DNA of 64,000 nt from Flectonema sp. DT1601. Taxonomy: Eukaryota; Euglenozoa; Diplonemea; Diplonemida; Diplonemidae. Below the pieces are notes generated by a model, which was given only the letters and a program-made list of their open reading frames with translations, searched no databases and was not told the DNA's origin. Each line of letters opens with the position of its first letter. The first letter of the stretch is position 1. A program made the position numbers and the translations under genes. The DNA lies in contig OZ025825.1 in assembly GCA_964019425.1 (NCBI GenBank), positions 379,001 to 443,000 on the forward strand. Direction: 5' to 3'. This document shows positions 23,365 through 32,748 of this stretch, piece by piece.

Positions 23365-23420
23365 TGTTCTCGTTGTATATTATTGCGTCCAAAATAAATC
23401 TCATGAATTAATATATATGC

Positions 23421-23725
23421 ATGACTACCGCTACAATAAAAGCTGTCTATGAAGAATTGGGTTACATCGAGTCTGTCGAGAAGATTTACAAGATTGCCCA
23501 TGCCAGTAACCCGCATGTAGAACGACGTGATGTTGTAGACTTCTTAAAACTCAATGAGGTGTCGCAACTCTACAAGGTTAAGACCAAGAAGATTACTGGC
23601 CAATATACGTGGCATTCGGGATCAATGAGAAGGTTCAGATGGATCTATTGGATTACCAACCCTACAATAGAACTAATAACGGTAATACTTTTATATTGAT
23701 AGCGATTGATATTTTTTTCCAGAAC
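23421..23725 (+). pseudogene. Polinton integrase, N-terminal part
   Basis: The start reads KAVYEELGYIESVEKIYKIA and continues RRDVVDFLKLNEVSQLYKV, the zinc-less leader that precedes the rve (DDE) core in Polinton integrases. A little of the core beginning is recognisable. It is truncated on the right by the tandem repeats. Part of the fossil. Confidence 0.55.
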
Positions 23726-24345
23726 GCTAAACACCCGGAAGATACAAACCAAATTTCCCCCTGTTGCCCTGTTTGAAATAAATAAAAAAATGAACAAGAA
23801 AACAGAATACAATACTCAGCAATCGGACTCGTTCACTCGCTTCGCCTGAGCCGTTCGAGCCGATGCTCATGTAAAGTACCTGTTTTCTTTTAACAAAATA
23901 AATATGTGAAATAAAATAAGATAACGCAACGGAGAGGAATACATTACACCTCAACAGGTGACGCTAAACACCCAGGGGATACAAACCAAACTTTCCCCCT
24001 GTTGCCCTGTTTGAAATAAATAAAAAAATGAACAAGAAAACAGAATACAATACTCAGCAATCGGACTCGTTCACTCGCTTCGCCTGAGCCGTTCGAGCCG
24101 ATGCTCATGTAAAGTACCTGTTTTCTTTTAACAAAATAAATATGTGAAATAAAATAAGATAACGCAACGGAGAGGAATACATTACACCTCAACAGGTGAC
24201 GCTAAACACCCGGAAGATACAAACCAAACTTTCCCCCTGTTGCCCTGTTTGAAATAAATTAAAAAAAGAACAAGAAAACAGAATACAATACTCAGCAATC
24301 AGACTCGTTCACTCGCTTCGCCAGAGCCGTTCGAGCCGATGCTCA
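23724..24345. repeat. 237-bp tandem repeat, about 2.6 units
   Basis: Units start ACGCTAAACACCCGG at 23724, 23961 and 24199 (spacing 237 and 238 bp) and end in CACCTCAACAGGTG. Units 1 and 2 are almost identical. Unit 3 is cut at about 24345, where the second copy of the ATPase-zone duplication starts. The unit start recurs in inverted orientation at 26244-26326. Confidence 0.9.
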
Positions 24346-24356
24346 TGAAAACACCA

Positions 24357-25529
24357 ACAAATCCTTTAGCAGCCATGTTCTTGACAAATGTTGTCTTCCC
24401 AGTCCCAGGGATACAAACCGTTGACAACAGGCGGGGTTTGCTCCCATTTTCACCCAAACACGCGCCTTTCTTTCCACAGGATTGTCCGAAAAGAATGCAG
24501 TCTTGTATGTCTCGAATGCCTCGATGCTTTCCTCACGCTCTAAAAATGGTTCTTTTTTCTCAAAAGGTTTTGACTGTGATGTTAATCTTGGGACTTCTTC
24601 CTCTACTCCTCGATCTGTCTCTCCTTCCTCTTGAACGGCTTTGATTTCTCGATCTTCTTATTCTGTCTCTGGAACACGAATTTGAGCGGTCTCGGCGCCC
24701 TCTCCTGGAACGGGAACCTGAACGGGGCGATCTGTGTCGACGTGGGAACGGGATTTATCTCTGGGACTCAATACTGAGTACAGTAAATTAAATGGAATCA
24801 TCAACATCTTGAATACTGATTGGAAACCCCGCTTCTCATCACTATCAAGCTTCGCACGGTTCACCTCTGCTTCTGCTGTCCCCATCTCTTTGGCTCTTCT
24901 CTTTCTGTGGCATTTTCTGGATGGTACCTGTGTTGGGTAAATAAAGTTAACAGGTACAGGAACGGAAGAAGTTGTGAACAATACACACAAAGCGGCAGAA
25001 GAAATCGGCATCACTTGGCATACCACTTGTCACACTTACCCTGCTGTTATGGTCTGCGGAGATAGTGTTGTTATTCATGAATGTGGTTTATTGGTGGTTC
25101 CATGCTTATTTCGATAAAACAATCGTGCAATCCAAAGAACAGGTGAGGTGAAACTTTGACAATGTAAAAACAGTAACAACTTTAGGTATTAAAAACAAAG
25201 GGCAGAGGGGGGAAGACCGTTAGCTGTCCTTGGTAGGGTAACACTTCCTCTGGCATTCCATCAATGGGACTACCCACAACTAGCAACCGCAACTGTGTAA
25301 CTCGAGGTTTGTCTTACCGCACCCCCATCCATCGGGGTTTTATCCAATTGGCAACTACAGTGATCCTGTTCAGTGGCTAAAAAAAGACAATTGGACTGCG
25401 CCACAAGAGAATTGAAACTCTCTTCAAACAGGATCAATCAGTAAAGCTTGACCTGATAAGAACCTCCAAGGACTCAGATTTAAGAACAACTTACTGGGTT
25501 ATCTTCGATAGAACGGAAAAGTGGTCTAA
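24357..25529. repeat. Segmental duplication, copy B
   Basis: Direct copy of 16915-18091, with a constant offset of 7,437-7,438 bp over most of its length. It includes the RS-rich/P-loop part of the ATPase remnant (minus strand) and the first ~190 bp of the LINE relic (plus strand). It ends sharply at GTGGTCTAA, where a run of three copies of GAGAATATTTCCCC-like units follows (25537-25581). Confidence 0.9.
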
Positions 25530-25847
25530 ATCCGCGAGAATATTTCCCCGCAAGAATATTTCCCCGCGAGAATATTTCCCTTTACAGTATCATTGAGTAG
25601 TACCAAGGAAATCTTGCAAAGAGACGTTTATCTCTTTTTAGCAGCACTTACCATGTTTAAAAGTATATCCCTATGCCTAATTTTACAGATCGCACCCTCC
25701 CCGATTCCAAAAAATAAAAAATCGAGCAAAAGTAACATATCGTGTAACCTTGCTCAGGCGGTGAGAAAATGGTGTTTTTTGTTCGCAAAAAAAAGGAATG
25801 ACTGATATATTAGTCATTCCAAAAATAACCGGCCGCGAAAACTAGTT

Positions 25848-26324
25848 TTGCTTCGAGCAGCCGTTGGTCAAAAATGCATTGATTTGCCAGGACCGGTAAT
25901 GAGGACGCTAGATCGGAGTGGGACAAAAGGCAACATCTGCATCGCATGCCTCCGGAAATACAAACACTTCGGGAATACAAGAACCGACAAGGCGTGCTCC
26001 TCAGACAACTACAACTGCACCTCGCACACTAACGCGAAAAGACGGAATCCGAAGTTCAACAAGCTTCTTGAGCCACCCTGCCGTGACTTCGCGGTAGTCT
26101 TGAAATCCCCGGCGTATGCTCCTCTGCGCTCAATCTGCAACGCTTGCTACCAGCGAGCAAAAAGGCTGACTAGTGATCCGCATTACGCATCCGTCAGTAT
26201 CCCTGCAGAGCCGATCAATCCGGAACCGCTCTCCGATATTTTTTTAATTTATTTCAAACAGGGCAACAGGGGGAAAGTTTGGTTTGTATCCCCTGGGTGT
26301 TTAGCGTCACCTGTTGAGGTGTAA
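25848..26324 (+). pseudogene. Cys-rich protein frame, truncated by a repeat
   Basis: The first ATG is at 25899. The frame shows Cys/His pairs (CIACLRKYKHFG; CSSDNYNCTSH; CRDF; ICNACYQRAK) that could form one or two zinc sites, with basic residues between. The last ~27 codons come from the inverted copy of the 237-bp repeat (26244 on), so the natural 3' end is lost. I do not recognise the family. Upstream (25583-25847) nothing else is seen. Confidence 0.4.
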
Positions 26325-26440
26325 TGTATTCTGTTTACTTCTATCCCTTTGTTTTTTTTTTTTTTTTGTTTTTTTTTTATTTCAACTAGGACAGCAGGGG
26401 GAAAGTTTGTTTCGTACCCCCCGGGTGCTTAGCGTCACCC
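26244..26440. repeat. Inverted copies of the 237-bp repeat start
   Basis: 26244-26326 is the reverse complement of the 237-bp unit start and tail (CAAACAGGGCAACAGGGGG, GTGTTTAGCGTCACC). 26376-26440 is a second, more diverged copy (GACAGCAGGGGGAAAG, GGGTGCTTAGCGTCACC). With 23724-24345 they form inverted flanks around the duplicated block and the Cys-rich frame. Confidence 0.8.
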
Positions 26441-26629
26441 TCCATGCGATGCTTGCGCAGGGAGAGCCAAGGGTCGAGAACCCTTGAGATTACCTTTGTT
26501 TCTTTTTGTGACTGGATTGCAGTGGCGCAACCCATCACCCCACCTGTTGGTATCTTTTTATTTTTTTTATTTAAAGAAAAATGCAGGCTAAGTCGCCTGA
26601 GCTGGCATCGCCAGAATATTTAACTTCAC

Positions 26630-27307
26630 ATGGCAATGTCAGCTCGTGAAGGGATCCAGTTGGACCAAAGGTTTTCTCCCCCCACTCTATTTATCGTCAT
26701 TGGTGCGCACCTTCGAACAGGAAGGCCAACATTGACGGAATTTTTTTTACTTCTCTTCCCAAGGTTGAACCTTGGGAAAAAAACAAACAATAAACACAGT
26801 GTAGACAAACACCCGCCGGACATCTGCAGAGCAGCGATCGATGTCGATGTCTTCGTTGTCGAACTTCCTGGCGTTTATGTTTTTGTTTTTAACAACAACA
26901 CAACACCAACTAACAGGTTTGTCTCATTGCCCGTTCTTTCTTGTTTCCCTTTGCCGCCGGAAGAACGAAGGTCGACGGAGGTCCGAAGCATTGCTTGCGA
27001 TGATGTTCCGGTATGTGTTGCGTCTCTGTTATTTGTTTGTTTCAACTCAATTGGTTCATCTCAGGTTTTAGAAGTCTTCGTCCTGTTCGATGGGAAGGGC
27101 CTGAATCAAAAGTTCACTGCCCCTATTCCTCTCCCAAATTTCTTATTCGAACGTGTGAAAGAATCAGTTCCTGCTGTCCGTTCTCAGTTTTTGAGACTCT
27201 GTCTCACGCTAGGCTACACTGATAGCCAGATTAATGCCCATGTCAGGGATTCTTCAATGCGTAAGCAGCTACAGAGGCTGGAACAGCACGATCCCTCCCA
27301 ATCATAA
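26630..27307 (+). CDS. Hypothetical gene, probably spliced
   Basis: The frame stays open for 225 codons, but the pattern suggests introns. CCG/GTATGT at 27011 and TCATCTCAG/G at 27064 bound a 54-bp candidate intron whose length is a multiple of three, so the frame passes through it. A second candidate ends at CAACTAACAG near 26920. The last exon is the best coding candidate. It has FVLFDGKGLNQKFTAPI, then a helical part with FERVKESVPAVRSQFLRLC and TLGYTDSQINAH, ending DPSQS. The helical end resembles death-fold or SAM-like helices only in outline. No function is assigned. The stop is directly followed by a 28S rRNA fragment. Confidence 0.35.
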   Translation: MAMSAREGIQLDQRFSPPTLFIVIGAHLRTGRPTLTEFFLLLFPRLNLGKKTNNKHSVDKHPPDICRAAIDVDVFVVELPGVYVFVFNNNTTPTNRFVSLPVLSCFPLPPEERRSTEVRSIACDDVPVCVASLLFVCFNSIGSSQVLEVFVLFDGKGLNQKFTAPIPLPNFLFERVKESVPAVRSQFLRLCLTLGYTDSQINAHVRDSSMRKQLQRLEQHDPSQS

Positions 27308-27537
27308 AGGACCCTAACCTCCGAAGAGGCAGCTGCCGTTCCCCCATCATTGGATAATAGTAAAGCGACGATAAGAGTTGGTAAACCTCCCACCTATAAC
27401 TACACCCGACTAGAGTCAAACTCAACAGGGTCTTCTTTCCCCGCTGACAGTTTCAAGTCCGTTCCCTTGACTGCTGTTTCGCCAGATAGTAGGTAGGGAC
27501 AGAAGGAATCTCATTAGTCCATTCATGCGCGTCTTTA
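27305..27537 (-). rRNA. 28S rRNA fragment, copy 1 (minus strand)
   Basis: The reverse complement reads AAGACGCGCATGAATGGAC, then GAGATTCCTTCTGTCCCTAC, AGCGGGGAAAGAAGACCC and GTTGAGTTTGACTCTAGTC, which is large-subunit rRNA just downstream of the R2 insertion site. It lacks the first ~40 bases present in copies 2 and 3, and shares with copy 3 the absence of ~16 bases (AATGAAATACCACTAC) seen in copy 2. It abuts the E repeat at 27541. Not a functional rRNA gene. Confidence 0.85.
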
Positions 27538-27540
27538 GCT

Positions 27541-27734
27541 GAATTTCGATAAAGTGGGAAGTAACGGACTGGGAGCTTTTGGCTCCTGCCCTATTCCCGA
27601 TGTAAACTTTCTTTTTATTTTTTTTTTTTTTTTTAACAGGCCCAAAGGGCGACAATGATGGTTGCTGACCAAGGAATAATATTCAAATGAATTTTCGTTT
27701 CAAAGAAACGAACAGAATTAAGAGAGAGGCAGAG

Positions 27735-27765
<31 letters not shown>

Positions 27766-27953
27766 GAAAAGAAAAAAAAAAAATATGAAGAGGAAATAAT
27801 CAAACATGAAAAAATAAAAAAAAAAATAAAATATAAATAAAAAACGTTGTATGAAAAAGGAAAAAAAAGAAAAAAAAAAAGACCAGAAAAGGAAAGAGAA
27901 AATGAAAAGGTATAATATTATTGTGGGGATATGAGGATAGCAGGGAGATGCTC
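27541..27953 (+). repeat. E repeat, copy 1
   Basis: About 410 bp. It begins GAATTTCGATAAAGTGGG and has GGAGCTTTTGGCTCC (a short palindrome), a TTTAACAGGCCCAAAGG segment, purine-rich runs and AATAATATTATA, then ends GCAGGGAGATGCTC. Other copies: 31605-32014 (same orientation), 39396-39604 (inverted, cut) and 50373-50393 plus 56633-57028 (inverted, split by a LINE). It always joins the satellite at its GCTC end. No coding capacity. Confidence 0.9.
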
Positions 27954-28050
27954 TTTTTTTTTTTTTTTTTTTTTTTTATTTATTATTGGGAAAACCTCTA
28001 ATTCAACAAAAATAGTTTGCGAAATCGCCAACTCCCTACAAAAAAAAGTT

Positions 28051-28130
28051 GTCCACCAGGACTCGAACTTGACCCAAAAATTTGGCTTGCGGCGGGTTTT
28101 TTGTTTTTTAGCCTACTAAGCTGGGAAGAG
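28051..28130 (-). repeat. tRNA-like module (T1, left)
   Basis: On the minus strand CAGCTTAGTAGGCTA resembles an internal A box, and AGTTCGAGTCCTGG matches a B box with the right half of a T arm. The acceptor stem and anticodon arm do not fold properly, so this is a tRNA-derived sequence and not a gene. A near-identical copy is at 32812-32889 in T2. Confidence 0.5.
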
Positions 28131-28135
28131 TGCAA

Positions 28136-28180
28136 GGGGGGCTTGCGTCCGCCAAATTCTTGGCGGGACGCAAGCCCCCC
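28136..28180. repeat. GC-rich hairpin (T1)
   Basis: GGGGGCTTGCGTCCGCCAA pairs with TTGGCGGGACGCAAGCCCCC across a short loop, with one bulged base. It stands out against the AT-rich surroundings. Related hairpins are in T2 (about 32895-32945) and T3 (about 29987-30034). Confidence 0.85.
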
Positions 28181-28250
28181 CAAGGAGGGGGAGCCCTAAT
28201 AAAAGCCCGCCTGTCCCGTACAAAGTCCAACCTGAAAAAACAAATTTGCA

Positions 28251-28254
28251 ACTG

Positions 28255-28286
<32 letters not shown>

Positions 28287-28650
28287 TTCTAATTAAAGAC
28301 GCGCATGAATGGACCAATGAGATTCCTTCTGCCCCTACCTACTATCTGGCGAAACAGCAGTCAAGGGAACGGACTTGAAACTGTCAGCGGGGAAAGAAGA
28401 CCCTGTTGAGTTTGACTCTAGTCGGGTGTAGTTATAGGTGGGAGGTTTACCAACAATGAAATACCACTACTCTTATCGTCGCTTTACTTATCCAATGATG
28501 GGGGAACGGCAGCTGCCTCTTCGGAGGTTAGGGTCCTTTCGGACTCGTGGCTTTTCCGATTCCGGCGACAAACGGGCTTCGGCTCGACCCCTCGTTTGGA
28601 GACACCAGTCATGTTGGGAGTTTGGCTGGGAGGAGGGCCACATGACGAAG
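28251..28650 (+). rRNA. 28S rRNA fragment, copy 2
   Basis: Begins ACTGATGACTCTCTTAAGG, about ten bases before the canonical R2 cleavage sequence TTAAGGTAGCCAAATGCC, which is present uninterrupted. It continues through GACGCGCATGAATGGAC, AGCGGGGAAAGAAGACCC and AATACCACTACTCTTATCG. Similarity fades near GGCTGGGAGGAGGGCCACA. The sequence between the conserved blocks is shortened compared with canonical 28S. Not a functional rRNA gene. Confidence 0.9.
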
Positions 28651-28920
28651 GCTTCTGAGTCACGAACCTAAATCGATGATGGTTCGAATATGCCTGACAA
28701 AAATTACCTAATTTGGAACTTGAAGTCTGGTGAATTTTGGTTGGAGGTCTTAGTCTCACTGGTGAACTGCACAGTAACATTTTAAAGTGATCGATCACAC
28801 GGGAGGGGTCTTGGTGATTTATTGCAACGGGAATATGTCTCAACTCGACCAGTGGGTGATCAATCCGCCCTTTTACTATGTTTTGGTCTCATTTTCCGTC
28901 ATTACGAAAAAGAGAAAAAA

Positions 28921-28993
28921 GGATGTCACGGGGTTCGAACCCGAGACCTCCGGGTCATGATTCGGCGGTCATAACCAGTAGACCACCGGAGCT
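28921..28993 (-). repeat. tRNA-like module (T1, right)
   Basis: The minus strand has TGGTCTACTGG (A-box-like), a D-arm GTC...GAC, and a perfect B box GGTTCGAACCC, ending GTGACATCC followed by six T (a pol III terminator). The 5' acceptor half GCTCCGG does not pair with the 3' half, so it is tRNA-derived and not a tRNA gene. Copy in T2 at 33757-33830. Confidence 0.6.
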
Positions 28994-29112
28994 CAAAAAA
29001 TTCTGAAAATTTTCCCGTCATGTTGGGTTGTTTCGAGCGGTTAAAATTTTTGTGATGAGTTGGCGATTTCGCAAACTATTTTTGTGGAATTAGGGGTTTT
29101 CCCTTTATTATT

Positions 29113-29785
29113 TAAAAAAAGGAAACAATCAGTTTAGCGTCTCGATCAGGACGGAAAATTGAAATTAATCGACATAGTCAGTCGATAGAAAAAAAACAAT
29201 GATAACATTGTTTATTCTTTTTTTTTTTTTTTTTTTAAATCCCTTTAATTATTTTAAAGAAAAAACAATCAGTTTAGCGTCTTGACCAGGACGGAAAATA
29301 GAAATTAATCGACATAGTCGATCGATAAAAAAAAAACAATGATAACATTGTTTATTCCTTTTTTTTTTTTTTTTATATTCTTTTTTATTTATTTTGAAAA
29401 AAAAAAACAATCAGTTTAGCGTCTTGACCAGGACGGAAAATAGAAAGTGATCGACATAGTCGATCGATAAAAAAAACAATGATAACATTGTTTATTCTTT
29501 TTTTTTTTTTTTTTTTTTTTTTAATCCTTTTTATTATTTTAAAGAAAAAACAATCAGTTTAGCGTCTTGACCAGGACGGAAAATAGAAAGTGATCGACAT
29601 AGTCGATCGATAAAAAAACAATGATAACATTGTTTATTCTTTTTTTTTTTTTTTTAAATTCTTTTTATTTATTTTTTAAAGAAAAAAAAACGGAAAATAA
29701 AAATTAGTCGACAAAGTCGAACGATAAAAAAAAACAATGATAACATTTTATTCTTTTTTTTTTTGTTTTTTTTTATATTCTTTTT
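29113..29785 (+). repeat. Satellite array S, forward, segment 1
   Basis: Monomers of ~110-130 bp with the order CAATCAGTTTAGCGTC, CCAGGACGGAAAATAGAAA, CGACATAGTCGATCGATAA, AAACAATGATAACATTGTTT, poly-T, then ATTCTTTTTATTTATT. Two inverted repeats sit in each monomer: ATCGACATAGTCGAT, and AAACAATG/CATTGTTT around ATAA. Variation is mostly in homopolymer length. The segment contains type A monomers and one type B monomer that lacks the CAATCAGTTTAGCGTC box. Confidence 0.95.
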
Positions 29786-29986
29786 TATTAATTTGGGTAA
29801 AGGGGTCTTTCCTACACAAATAGTTTCAGAACGGCCATTCATTACAAAATCCAAAATGGCTGTAAACCGTCCAGTTCGATCCTGGGTGAGGGCATTTTTT
29901 TTTTTTCCTGGATTTTTTTTTCAGGTTGGACTTTGTACGGGGGAGGTTGGCTTTTATTAGTGGCTCCCCCCCCTTGGGGGGGGTTG

Positions 29987-30034
29987 GGGGGGGGCTTGCG
30001 TTCCGCCAAGAACTTGGCGGAACGCAAGCCCCCC
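29987..30034. repeat. GC-rich hairpin (T3)
   Basis: GCTTGCGTTCCGCCAAG and CTTGGCGGAACGCAAGC form a perfect stem around AA, extended by G and C runs to more than 20 bp. Changes from the T1 hairpin occur on both arms (TTCC against GGAA), so the pairing is kept. Confidence 0.9.
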
Positions 30035-30361
30035 TTGCACTCTTCCCAGCTTAATATCCATTAGTAGCAAATTTGTTTTTTGAGGTTGGACTTTGTACGG
30101 GACAGGCAGACTTTGTACGGGAGAGGTTGGCTTTTATTAGTGGCTCCCCCCCCTTGCACTCTTCCCAGCTTAACATCCATTAGTAGCAAACTTGTTTTTT
30201 GAGGTTGGACTTTGTACGGGACAGGCAGACTTTGTACGGGAGAGGTTGGCTTTTATTAGGGGCTCCCCCCCCTTGGGGGGGGTTGGGGGGGGGGGGCTTG
30301 CACTCTTCCCAGCTTAATACCCGTTCTGTGAAAAAATCCGGTGAAAAAAAAATGACGTTGG

Positions 30362-30425
30362 TCGGGATTGAGCCTGGGCGTCGGGTATCCAAAGTCAGTG
30401 CTCCCACCTCTGAACCACATCCGCT
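30362..30425 (-). repeat. tRNA-like module (T3)
   Basis: On the minus strand GTGGTTCAGAGGTGGGAGC is A-box-like, CACTGACTTTGGATACCC lies in the anticodon position, and GGCTCAATCCC is a diverged B box. The acceptor stem does not pair. tRNA-derived, similar in outline to glutamine tRNA. Confidence 0.4.
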
Positions 30426-30556
30426 CTTAAATACAGCTGGGGGTCTCGATGCATCCCGTATATGGTTTTTCGGGCCCCCCAGCCATTTTGGATTTTGTAA
30501 TAAACGCCCGTTCTGAAACTATTTGTGTAGTAAACGCTAGTTTGCCCTATTAATTT

Positions 30557-31311
30557 TGAAAAAAAAACAATCAGTTTAGCGTCTTGACCAGGACGGAAAA
30601 TAGAAAGTAATCGACATAGTCGATCGATAAAAAAAAACAATGATAACATTGTTTATTCTTTTTTTTTTTTTAAATTCTTTTTATTTATTTTTTAAAAAGA
30701 AAAAAAACGGAAAATAGAAATTAGTCAACAAAGTCGAACGATAAAAAAAAAAACAATGATAACATTGTTTATTCTTTTTTTTTTATTTTTTTTATATTTT
30801 TTTTTTTATTAATTTTGAAAAAAAAAACAATCAGTTTAGCGTCTTGACCAGGACGGAAAATAGAAAGTGATCGACATAGTCGATCGATAAAAAAAAACAA
30901 TGATAACATTGTTTATTCTTTTTTTTTTATTTTAAATTCTTTTTATTTATTTTTTAAAGAAAAAAACGGAAAATAGAAATTAGTCGACAAAGTCGAACGA
31001 TAAAAAAAAACAATGATAACATTGTTTATTCTTTTTTTTTTTTTTTTTTTTTTTAAATCCTTTTAATTATTTTAAAGAAAAAACAATCAGTTTAGCGTCT
31101 TGACCAGGACGGAAAATAGAAATTAATCGACATAGTCGATCGATAAAAAAAAACAATGATAACATTGTTTATTCCTTTTTTTTTTTTTTTTATATTCTTT
31201 TTTATTAATTTTGAAAAAAAAAACAATCAGTTTAGCGTCTTGACCAGGACGGAAAATAGAAAGTGATCGACATAGTCGATCGATAAAAAAACAATGATAA
31301 CATTGTTTATT

Positions 31312-31343
<32 letters not shown>

Positions 31344-31604
31344 CCTTTTTATTATTTTAAAGAAAAAACAATCAGTTTAGCGTCTTGACCAGGACGGAAA
31401 ATAGAAAGTGATCGACATAGTCGATCGATAAAAAAACAATGATAACATTGTTTATTCTTTTTTTTTTTTTTTTAAATTCTTATTATTTATTTTTTAAAAA
31501 AAAAAAAACGGAAAATAAAAATTAGTCGACAAAGTCGAACGATAAAAAAAAACAATGATAACATTGTTTATTCTTTTTTTTTTGTTTTTTTTTTTATATT
31601 CTTT
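30557..31604 (+). repeat. Satellite array S, forward, segment 2
   Basis: Type A monomers (with CAATCAGTTTAGCGTC) and type B monomers (with GTCGACAAAGTCGAACGATAA and without that box) mix and partly alternate. Uninterrupted TTTTTTATTAATTTTG junctions here (for example near 31199-31213) show the empty target of element T3. The segment ends where E copy 2 begins. Confidence 0.95.
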
Positions 31605-32014
31605 GAATTTCGATAAAGTGGGAAGTAACGGACTGGGAGCTTTTGGCTCCTGCCCTATTCCCGATGTAAACTTTCTTTTTATTTTTATTTTTTTTAACAG
31701 GCCCAAAGGGCGACAATGATGGTTGCTGACCAAGGAATAATATTCAAATGAATTTTCGTTTCAAAGAAACGAACAGAATTAAGAGAGAGGCAGAGGAAAA
31801 AAAAAAAAAAGAAAGAAAAGAAAAGAAAAAAAAAAATGAAGAGGAAATAATCAAACATGAAAAAAAAAAAAAAAAAAAAAAAAATATATATATAAATAAA
31901 AAACGTTGTATGAAAAAGGAAAAAATAAGAAAAAAAAAAAGACCAGAAAAGGAAAGAGAAAATGAAAAGGTATAATATTATTGTGGGGATATGAGGGATA
32001 GCAGGGAGATGCTC
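31605..32014 (+). repeat. E repeat, copy 2
   Basis: About 410 bp, same start and end as copy 1 with small differences in the purine runs and an extra G in GAGGGATAGCAGGG. It is bounded on both sides by satellite. The satellite after it (TTATTTATTATTTAAAAAAAGG) is the empty-site counterpart of the T1 insertion. Confidence 0.9.
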
Positions 32015-32748
32015 TTTTTTTTTTTTTTTTTTTTTTTTTTCTTATTTATTATTTAAAAAAAGGAAACAATCAGTTTAGCGTCTCGATCGGGGCGGAAAAT
32101 AGAAATTAATCGACATAGTTGATCGATAGAAAAAAAAACTATGATAACATTGTTTATTCATTTTTTTTTTTTTTTTTTTTTTTTAAATCTTTTTAATTAT
32201 TTTAAAGAAAAAACAATCAGTTTAGCGTCTTGACCAGGACGGAAAATAGTAAGTAATCGACATAGTCGATCGATAAAAAAAAAACAATGATAACATTGTT
32301 TATTCCTTTTTTTTTTTTTTTATTCTTTTTATTTATTTTTAAAGAAAAAACAATCAGTTTAGCGTCCTGACCAGGACGGAAAATAGAAAGTAATCGACAT
32401 AGTCGATCGATAAAAAAAACAATGATAACATTGTTTATTCTTTTTTTTTTAAAATTCTTTTTATTTATTTTTTAAAGAAAAAAAACAATCAGTTTAGCGT
32501 CTTGACCAGGACGGAAAATAGAAAGTAATCGACATAGTCGATCGATAAAAAAACAATGATAACATTGTTTATTCTTTTTTTTTTATTTTTTTTATATTTT
32601 TTTTTTTATTAATTTTGAAAAAAAAAACAATCAGTTTAGCGTCTTGACCAGGACGGAAAATAGAAAGTGATCGACATAGTCGATCGATAAAAAAACAATG
32701 ATAACATTGTTTATTCTTTTTTTTTTAAAATTCTTTTTATTTATTTTT
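32015..32748 (+). repeat. Satellite array S, forward, segment 3
   Basis: Six type A monomers, the first one diverged (CTCGATCGGGGCGG, ACTATGATAACATTG). No gene. It ends at the TTTATTTTT duplication next to T2. Confidence 0.95.

Larger units (their letters stand above)
21545..23725. mobile_element. Polinton/Maverick fossil fragment
   Basis: About 2.2 kb holding pieces of several Polinton genes close together on both strands: packaging ATPase, adenovirus-type protease, a PLA2-like domain, a small membrane-active or capsid-associated protein, and the start of an rve integrase. DNA polymerase B and the capsid genes are absent from the window. The element is broken, with several lesions and large missing parts. 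No terminal inverted repeats are recognised. The preserved motifs suggest moderate age. It is cut off on the right by the 237-bp repeats at 23724. Confidence 0.75.
27988..29103. mobile_element. TIR element T1 carrying 28S rRNA and tRNA-like cargo
   Basis: 1,116 bp. The ends are inverted over ~46 bp. The left end reads GGGAAAACCTCTAATTC and the right end is its near-reverse complement GGAATTAGGGGTTTTCCC. The flanks are TTTATTATT on both sides (27979-27987 and 29104-29112), a 9-bp target duplication. An uninterrupted version of the target is at about 32042-32060. Inside, left to right: a tRNA-like module (28051-28130, minus), a GC-rich hairpin (28136-28180), a 28S rRNA fragment (28251 to about 28650), unassigned sequence, and a second tRNA-like module (28921-28993, minus). 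No transposase, so it is non-autonomous. A 9-bp duplication with GGG ends fits Mutator-like (or Merlin-like) elements; this class call is inference. Confidence 0.85.
29795..30547. mobile_element. TIR element T3 with tRNA-like cargo
   Basis: 753 bp. The ends are inverted over ~66 bp: GGGTAAAGGGG at the left, CTAGTTTGCCC at the right, with CTACACAAATAGTTTCAG and ACAAAATCCAAAATGGCT shared. The flanks TATTAATTT (29786-29794 and 30548-30556) are a 9-bp duplication of satellite sequence. Inside are a GC-rich hairpin (29987-30034), repeated GGACTTTGTACGGG segments and GGCTTTTATTAG, which also occur, inverted, in T1 and T2, and a tRNA-like module on the minus strand (30362-30425). No coding capacity. 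Confidence 0.85.

Noticed and set aside
31748-31975. Lys/Glu-rich frame in E copy 2
   Set aside because: Translation of purine-rich low-complexity sequence. It does not hold in the other E copies.
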